Positions 59,887 to 64,000 of a DNA stretch of 64,000 nucleotides are shown here, piece by piece. The notes beneath the pieces were generated by a model. It was not told the DNA's origin. It did not search any database and worked only from the letters and a program-made list of their open reading frames with translations. The stretch is from NCBI GenBank assembly GCA_049966695.1, contig JBMFUG010000001.1, forward strand, positions 1 to 64,000, given 5' to 3'. Made by a program: the position numbers and the translations under genes. Origin of the DNA: JAKAWM01 sp049966695 (GTDB lineage Bacteria > Actinomycetota > Acidimicrobiia > Acidimicrobiales > Palsa-688). Numbering within the stretch: position 1 is the first letter of the stretch; each line of letters begins with the position of its first letter.

Positions 59887-59911
59887 TTACAGACTTGAGG
59901 AGAAGTAGTAC

Positions 59912-60376
59912 ATGAACACGCCAGATGGCCGGCAAGCTTACCTAACGAACTCAGTTGTGAGCGCCCCCCCCGAGCGCTTGCTTACGATGCTTTACGACGC
60001 CCTAGTCAACAACATCGCGGTAGCCGAAGACGCATTAGAAAAACACGACTTCTACACGTTGAACCAGCGGCTCGTACGCTCACAGGAGATCGTCTTGGAA
60101 CTGCGAGCGAGCTTAAAGCCTGAACTTTGGTCTGGAGGGCCGGCGCTCGCCGCAATCTACACCTACGTTTATGGCCTACTGGTCAAAGGCAACGTCCACA
60201 AAGACCCGGGCGCTCTGTCGGAAGCCCGCAAGCTCCTCGAGCCTCTCCAGTCTGCCTGGCACCAAGCTGCCGATATAGCAGCAGCAGCGCGCGCCGCCAA
60301 GGGGCGCCTCGCCGCCGACCGAGCGTCCACTGACGGCCTCGGCAACGATCCCGAACCGCTAAGCGCCAGTGCCTAG
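59912..60376 (+). CDS. fliS: Flagellin export chaperone FliS
   Basis: 154 aa, with a longer C-terminal tail than usual (~125). AYLTNSVVSAPPERLLTMLYDALVNNI is the FliS motif and YTYVYGLLVKGNV a second conserved block. Binds flagellin before secretion. 25 nt after fliD; the stop overlaps the next GTG by 8 nt. Confidence 0.93.
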   Translation: MNTPDGRQAYLTNSVVSAPPERLLTMLYDALVNNIAVAEDALEKHDFYTLNQRLVRSQEIVLELRASLKPELWSGGPALAAIYTYVYGLLVKGNVHKDPGALSEARKLLEPLQSAWHQAADIAAAARAAKGRLAADRASTDGLGNDPEPLSASA

Positions 60377-60866
60377 AGCACCCAGCTCGCGCACGGCTGC
60401 TCGGGTCACGGCTGCTCAGGTCACGGGCGCTCGGGAAAACGAGGTCGCGCGCACGGTCGCCCTCTACGTCGCCAGCGAGCTCAGGGCCGGCGAGCGTATC
60501 TTCAGCGAGCACAAGGCCGGTCAGCCCACGAGCGGCCGGTCCGCCGGGGCGGTGAGCGCACCCGGCCCCCAGGAACGGCTCGAGCTATTGGAACGCACTG
60601 TGGCGGCCCAAGCGGCCGCACTTCGCAGGACGCCCTTGGCCATGCCTCTACCGCGTGAAGTGCTCACCCTCCTAACGGCACCACCCACCTCACTGGCTGG
60701 CGTACCGGCGAAAGACATGCCGCGCGTAGTAGCGCTCATGGACCAACTGCAGCTACTAGTTGAGGATCTCACCTTGCGCGAGCGCTCCCTGGCTGGGCGT
60801 ATCGCGTGCGTGCGTGCTGCTCGCCGCGCAGGCCCGGCTCCTCACGTCGTCGATTGCTCAAGTTGA
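60369..60866 (+). CDS. Uncharacterised protein in the FliT position
   Basis: 165 aa, GTG start overlapping fliS. N-terminal third is Ala/Arg-rich and disordered; a helical C-terminal part follows (RVVALMDQLQLLVEDLTLRE, RIACVRAARRAG). Position directly after fliS and the helical end fit a FliT-like export chaperone for FliD, but no sequence motif proves it. Last plus-strand gene before the opposite-strand coiled-coil gene. Confidence 0.5.
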   Translation: MPRAPSSRTAARVTAAQVTGARENEVARTVALYVASELRAGERIFSEHKAGQPTSGRSAGAVSAPGPQERLELLERTVAAQAAALRRTPLAMPLPREVLTLLTAPPTSLAGVPAKDMPRVVALMDQLQLLVEDLTLRERSLAGRIACVRAARRAGPAPHVVDCSS

Positions 60867-60993
60867 GCTGGCGGCCCGACAAAGACGATCGGGCAAAGTC
60901 CAAAGACGACGGGCCAGCTGAAGCAACGCTGGTGGCGAGCTCCTATTGGTCCTGCTCGGCTCTGCGGCCCTGCCCGGCTGCCCCGGGACCTCT

Positions 60994-61509
60994 TTAGGAC
61001 GCTAGCTTGCGCTTGATATCACGGATCTCGGCGTTGACCTGGTCAAAACGGGCATCGATCGAGATGAAGCCTCTCTGCATATCCGCGCGCAGCTCCGACA
61101 CCTGCCCCTGCAGACTGGTCAAAGCGGCCCCCATGACATTGAAACCCTCTTCGACTAATGCAGCCAAGCGCTGCATGTGGTCACGCAGCTCATCCAGGTC
61201 CTGGCGCTGCTGGGCCACTACGTCGACGAGGTTGCTGACCGTGCCAGCCAGGCTGCTGACCGTGCCAGTGAGGCTCCCCACGTTGGCGGCCAGGTCGCTG
61301 ACCGTGCTGGTAAGGCTGGCCAGGTCCTGGCGCTGCTGGGCAAACGCGTCGATAAGGCCGTCAATTTTCGTTGCCATGCCGGCAACGACCTCGGGCAACT
61401 GGAGGAGCTCAGCGCTAAGCAGCTCTCGCCTCACTGTGTCCCGGAAGCCTGCGTCAGCTCTCAGGGCATCAAGAAAGTGCCTCTTGGCAGCTTCGTCCAT
61501 CATCGTCAT
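60994..61509 (-). CDS. Heptad-repeat coiled-coil protein, opposite strand within flagellar cluster
   Basis: 171 aa from ATG 61509 (GGAGAAG upstream). An N-terminal helical region (RHFLDALRADAGFRDTVRREL) is followed by repeated units of the type LTxTVSxLA/G and two copies of AQQRQDL, then VSELRADMQRGFISIDARFD and IRDIKRKLAS. It should form a long homo-oligomeric rod, resembling small hypothetical coiled-coil proteins and phage-fibre stalks. The gene breaks the flagellar series on the other strand. Function unknown; recent insertion is possible. Confidence 0.6.
   Translation of the reverse strand: MTMMDEAAKRHFLDALRADAGFRDTVRRELLSAELLQLPEVVAGMATKIDGLIDAFAQQRQDLASLTSTVSDLAANVGSLTGTVSSLAGTVSNLVDVVAQQRQDLDELRDHMQRLAALVEEGFNVMGAALTSLQGQVSELRADMQRGFISIDARFDQVNAEIRDIKRKLAS
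61195..61341. repeat. DNA repeats in the coiled-coil gene
   Basis: CCAGGTCCTGGCGCTGCTGG occurs at about 61195 and 61319; GCTGACCGTGCCAGY occurs twice between 61234 and 61270 with variants at 61291. These encode the heptad repeats and imply length change by slippage. Confidence 0.55.
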
Positions 61510-61764
61510 GGTACTTCTCCGGTTCAAAAGTAAACGTCGTAATAGGGAGGGCAGCCACAACGGGCCAGCGGAGCCGTAACGCCACGATGATGCCAAAGCC
61601 CACTGACCGAAACCCACTTGCCAAGGCAACTATAGCCCGTGCCGCACCCCGGCGGGCGGTACGAGCCGGTGCAGCACCCCAGCGGGCGACGCACCCGACA
61701 ACGCTCGTCGCTGGCTCGCCACACGAAAACTCGGACACTCGAACGCTCTGCGTGGCCTGGCTTT

Positions 61765-61790
61765 CTCAAGTAAGCCGCAGCCCTGCCGAT
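61765..61790 (+). promoter_or_regulatory. Sigma-28-type promoter of flgB-flgC-fliE-fliF
   Basis: CTCAAGT (61765-61771), 14 nt, CCGAT (61786-61790), the same arrangement as before fliC and flgN. Leader ~120 nt to flgB. The rest of the 410-nt gap 61510-61919 shows only minor GC-rich repeats and no credible gene. Confidence 0.55.
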
Positions 61791-61919
61791 CACGCAGATG
61801 AGCAGGGAAGCAATTACCCGTACGCCACGGACTGGCAGGGCCCTAACTTCTTCGGAGGCAGTGGTGTACCTTCTGCTCGCAGCGCCGCACCGGGCGGCAT
61901 TAGATCTAGCGGCACGGCC

Positions 61920-62282
61920 ATGAACGGCCCCCTTTCCGACCTGGCCACGAACGCCCTGTACGAGGCGATGCAGGGGCTATGGGCACAACAGCAGGCAGTG
62001 GCCAACAACGTGGCCAACGTCGACACGCCTGGCTACCAGGCAAAAGATGTGAGCTTTGAGTCGAGCTTGTCCCAGGCGATAGCGGCGGGTGACCCGTCTC
62101 AGATGCAAATTTCTGTCACTAATTCGACCGCTCCAGACCAACAGGACGCCAACAACGTAAACCTGGCAGACCAGATGGCGGAGGGTGAAAAAGCAAGCAT
62201 GCAGTTCCAGACCATGGTGGACGCGATGAACGCCAAGTTCCAGTTGCTTAGCACAGCCATAAGCGAGTCAGCGAGCGGCTAG
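61920..62282 (+). CDS. flgB: Flagellar basal-body rod protein FlgB
   Basis: 120 aa from ATG 61920; the longer open frame from 61587 has no protein-like N-terminus. The rod-protein motif NNVANVDTPGYQAKDVSFES and a C-terminal MVDAMNAKFQLLSTAI helix identify it. Proximal rod component. First gene of the flgB-flgC-fliE-fliF operon. Weak ribosome site. Confidence 0.9.
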   Translation: MNGPLSDLATNALYEAMQGLWAQQQAVANNVANVDTPGYQAKDVSFESSLSQAIAAGDPSQMQISVTNSTAPDQQDANNVNLADQMAEGEKASMQFQTMVDAMNAKFQLLSTAISESASG

Positions 62283-62322
62283 CAGGACAGGACCGCCATA
62301 AGCGAGCCAGCGAGCGGCTGGC
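62256..62322 (+). repeat. 28-bp duplication at the flgB 3' end
   Basis: GCCATAAGCGAG(T/C)CAGCGA at 62256 and 62295 begins two 28-bp copies with two differences. The first contains the flgB C-terminus and stop; the second lies in the flgB-flgC spacer. Confidence 0.7.
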
Positions 62323-62391
62323 TGTACTAGACGGGCCAACCAGCAGCGAACAGCTAAGCAGACCGGACCGGCCAACAGGAAAGGACCAGAA

Positions 62392-62829
62392 ATGGGCTTA
62401 TTTGACGCCATCGATACCGCACTGACCGGTGCGGACGCCTCACAAACGTGGCTCAATGCTGTCTCCGAAAATATCGCGAACATGAACGACGTGACTTCCC
62501 CGGCACTGGGTGCCTACCAGACGCGCTACGTCGTCATGACCTCCGCCCCCGCGGAGCCGGGAGGCACCGGCCCCGGCACCGGTATAGACGAGAGCATCGG
62601 TGGTGGGGTCGAAGTCGCGGGCATCGCCTTGGGAAGCCCAGCCGGCGTGCTCGAGTACGACCCCAGCAACCCGCTGGCCGACAAACAGGGCATGGTGAGG
62701 TCAGCGAACGTCGACCTTGGCGCGCAAATGACTGACTTGGTCATGGCCCAGAACAGCTACGAAGCCAACATCGCCACTATCACGCGCGCCCAGCAGGCCT
62801 ACCAAGCCGCTCTGGGGCTAAAGGTCTGA
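62392..62829 (+). CDS. flgC: Flagellar basal-body rod protein FlgC
   Basis: 145 aa, GGAAAGG ribosome site. N-terminal ASQTWLNAVSENIANMND (a variant of the ANxNTP motif), central SPAGVLEYDPSNPLADKQGM, and C-terminal MTDLVMAQNSYEANIATITR. Proximal rod. Followed 10 nt later by fliE. Confidence 0.93.
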   Translation: MGLFDAIDTALTGADASQTWLNAVSENIANMNDVTSPALGAYQTRYVVMTSAPAEPGGTGPGTGIDESIGGGVEVAGIALGSPAGVLEYDPSNPLADKQGMVRSANVDLGAQMTDLVMAQNSYEANIATITRAQQAYQAALGLKV

Positions 62830-62839
62830 GGTTAAAGCA

Positions 62840-63217
62840 ATGAGCATGGTCTCACCCCTCGGAGCACTATCAGCGACGAGCGGCACCTGGCCGGGCGCTG
62901 GCACGAGCAACGCCTCGCCAGTTACCGGGACCGAGGCAACCCAGCCCACTGCGCCAACTGCGCCGAGCGGTGCCGGTGCGCTCGGGGCCAGCACGGACAA
63001 CGGCTTCGCTGGCATTTTGGGCAACGCCATCGACAACGTGCAAACAGCCCAGACCAGTGCCGACGACGTGGCTACCCAGGCTGCGACTGGCAGCCTCACC
63101 AACGTCTCTGACTACATGGTGGCCGCAGAAGAGGCCAACCTCGACACCCAGCTCACCGTGGCGGTGAGGAACAACGCCCTGCAGGCCTTCCAGCAGATCA
63201 TGGGGATGCAGCTTTGA
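62840..63217 (+). CDS. fliE: Flagellar hook-basal body complex protein FliE
   Basis: 125 aa. An Ala/Thr/Gly-rich N-terminal half precedes the conserved FliE end (NLDTQLTVAVRNNALQAFQQ then IMGMQL). Links MS ring to rod. The stop overlaps a possible TTG start of fliF (TTGA). Confidence 0.92.
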   Translation: MSMVSPLGALSATSGTWPGAGTSNASPVTGTEATQPTAPTAPSGAGALGASTDNGFAGILGNAIDNVQTAQTSADDVATQAATGSLTNVSDYMVAAEEANLDTQLTVAVRNNALQAFQQIMGMQL

Positions 63218-64000
63218 CAGCTCCGATGGCTTCAAAGCCGCCCGGCGGGGCGCCCGACCGGGGCACCAATCTTTTGCTACGCCTGCGCCAGCGAGCGCAG
63301 GAGCTGATGGCGGGGTTTTCCAGCGGCCAAAAAACTGTCCTTGTTGTCGCGGTCCTCGCCGTCACCATAGGCGGTTACCTGTTCATGTCATGGGCAGGTA
63401 AGCCCACGTACGTGCCGTTGTTCTCAAACTTGAGCTCAACAGACGCCGCAGCTATAACTCAGAAGCTCGCTGCCAACAAGATCCCCTACCAGCTATCAGA
63501 AGACGGCCAGCAAATCCTCGTGCCGCAGGCCGATGTCTACCAGCAGCGCCTTGACATGGCGGCTGCCGGGCTACCTTCCACCGGAGACCAGGGTTACAGC
63601 CTCCTAGACAGTGCGGGGGTGACGACTTCTCAGTTCCAGCAACAAGTGGAGTACCAACAGGCGGTTTCGGACGAACTAGAAAAGACCATCGAGTCCATAA
63701 GCGGTGTCAGTTCTGCGATCGTCAACGTGGTCATCCCCCAGCAGACCCTTTTCGCCAACAGCACTGACCAGCCAAGCGCCTCGGTGCTTGTGACGCTCGC
63801 AGACGGCACGACGCTTACGCCCGAGCAGGTGCAAGCCATAGTGCACCTTGTAGCGTCGAGCATCGAAGGCCTTTCCCCCGACAACGTGACGGTGGCGGAC
63901 AGCAACGGCGACATACTCAACGCGCCCGGGACTAACTCTTCCAGCGTTGCGGCTGGGACGCTCGAACAGCAAGAAACCGAGGCCTACGAGCAGAACCTCG
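63214..64000 (+). CDS. fliF: Flagellar M-ring protein FliF (5' part)
   Basis: The frame runs off the window end after ~262 codons. TTG 63214 overlaps the fliE stop and has GGGGA at good spacing; ATG 63226 is the alternative. First helix VLVVAVLAVTIGGYLFMSW, then YVPLFSNLSSTDAAAITQKL, ILVPQADVYQQRLDMAAAGL, and VVIPQQTLFANSTDQPSASV are typical FliF ring-building motifs. Builds the MS ring in the inner membrane. Confidence 0.93.
   Translation, partial: MTAPMASKPPGGAPDRGTNLLLRLRQRAQELMAGFSSGQKTVLVVAVLAVTIGGYLFMSWAGKPTYVPLFSNLSSTDAAAITQKLAANKIPYQLSEDGQQILVPQADVYQQRLDMAAAGLPSTGDQGYSLLDSAGVTTSQFQQQVEYQQAVSDELEKTIESISGVSSAIVNVVIPQQTLFANSTDQPSASVLVTLADGTTLTPEQVQAIVHLVASSIEGLSPDNVTVADSNGDILNAPGTNSSSVAAGTLEQQETEAYEQNL

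Noticed and set aside
1..64000. CRISPR arrays, rRNA and tRNA genes
   Set aside because: No regularly spaced direct repeats with unique spacers, and no cloverleaf-like or rRNA-like segments were recognised by eye; a tRNA could still be missed without a covariance search.

Overview
The window is high-GC DNA from a flagellated actinomycete. GTG and TTG starts are frequent. Actinobacterial hallmark families are present: MurT/GatD, DUF2510, DUF3040, SCO6880-type conjugation proteins, a VKOR protein and a polyphosphate-glucokinase-like ROK protein. Flagella together with CsrA/FliW, acid/metal-habitat-type redox genes and GT-C proteins point to a deep-branching actinomycete, possibly class Acidimicrobiia. 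The placement is an inference; the window holds no rRNA, and I saw no tRNA.

Layout. 1-0.3 kb: 3' end of an IS110-type transposase. 0.4-3.5 kb (minus): a lipoprotein with an N,N-dimethylformamidase-like domain behind an FGGY sugar kinase. 3.6-6.0 kb (plus): a palindromic operator, a YgaP-like membrane protein, a glutaredoxin, an orphan GroES and a COG4280-type membrane protein pair. 6.0-7.1 kb (minus): PncA and YjbQ. 7.1-10.3 kb (plus): a PHS-like MFS transporter overlapping a GH13 alpha-glucosidase. 10.3-13.2 kb (minus): DUF929 - VKOR - DUF929, a likely extracytoplasmic disulfide-forming set. 13.5-19.3 kb: an unknown protein, PAS-GGDEF, SerA, a DUF2510 protein and a zinc dehydrogenase. 19.4-25.6 kb: two GT-C membrane proteins, GtrA, GT2 and a sugar-nucleotide epimerase. 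25.7-30.2 kb: DUF3040, a divergent ROK protein and a LolA-like/ABC exporter operon. 30.3-33.8 kb (minus): murT-gatD-pncB, with 4-nt overlaps. 34.0-40.8 kb: a minimal type IV secretion module (VirB4, SCO6880, VirB6-like, small pilin-like protein) divergent from a MobF relaxase whose helicase half looks dead. 40.8-42.6 kb: UPF0104 membrane protein and a lipoprotein.

42.7-64 kb is a motility region. It holds a group-2-like sigma factor; csrA, fliW, flgL, flgK and flgN (minus); a response-regulator-like protein with a degenerate receiver; sigma-28 (fliA); two very large multidomain glycosyltransferases; and then flagellin, fliD, fliS, a FliT-position gene, flgB, flgC, fliE and the start of fliF. 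The two glycosyltransferases lie between fliA and the flagellin gene, so I infer a role in flagellin glycosylation.

Three matching sites with TCARGT-N14-CCGAT (the exact spacing of the classical sigma-28 promoter) precede flgN, fliC and flgB. The flagellin leader can fold into two hairpins that place GGA in the loop, the second enclosing the Shine-Dalgarno and start codon. With csrA and fliW nearby, this suggests the CsrA-FliW-flagellin feedback circuit. The fliD start overlaps the stop of a 10-codon ORF with a strong ribosome binding site.

Most worth a second look: the DUF929-VKOR-DUF929 locus, the domesticated-looking conjugation module with the dead-helicase relaxase, and the flagellar control and glycosylation block.
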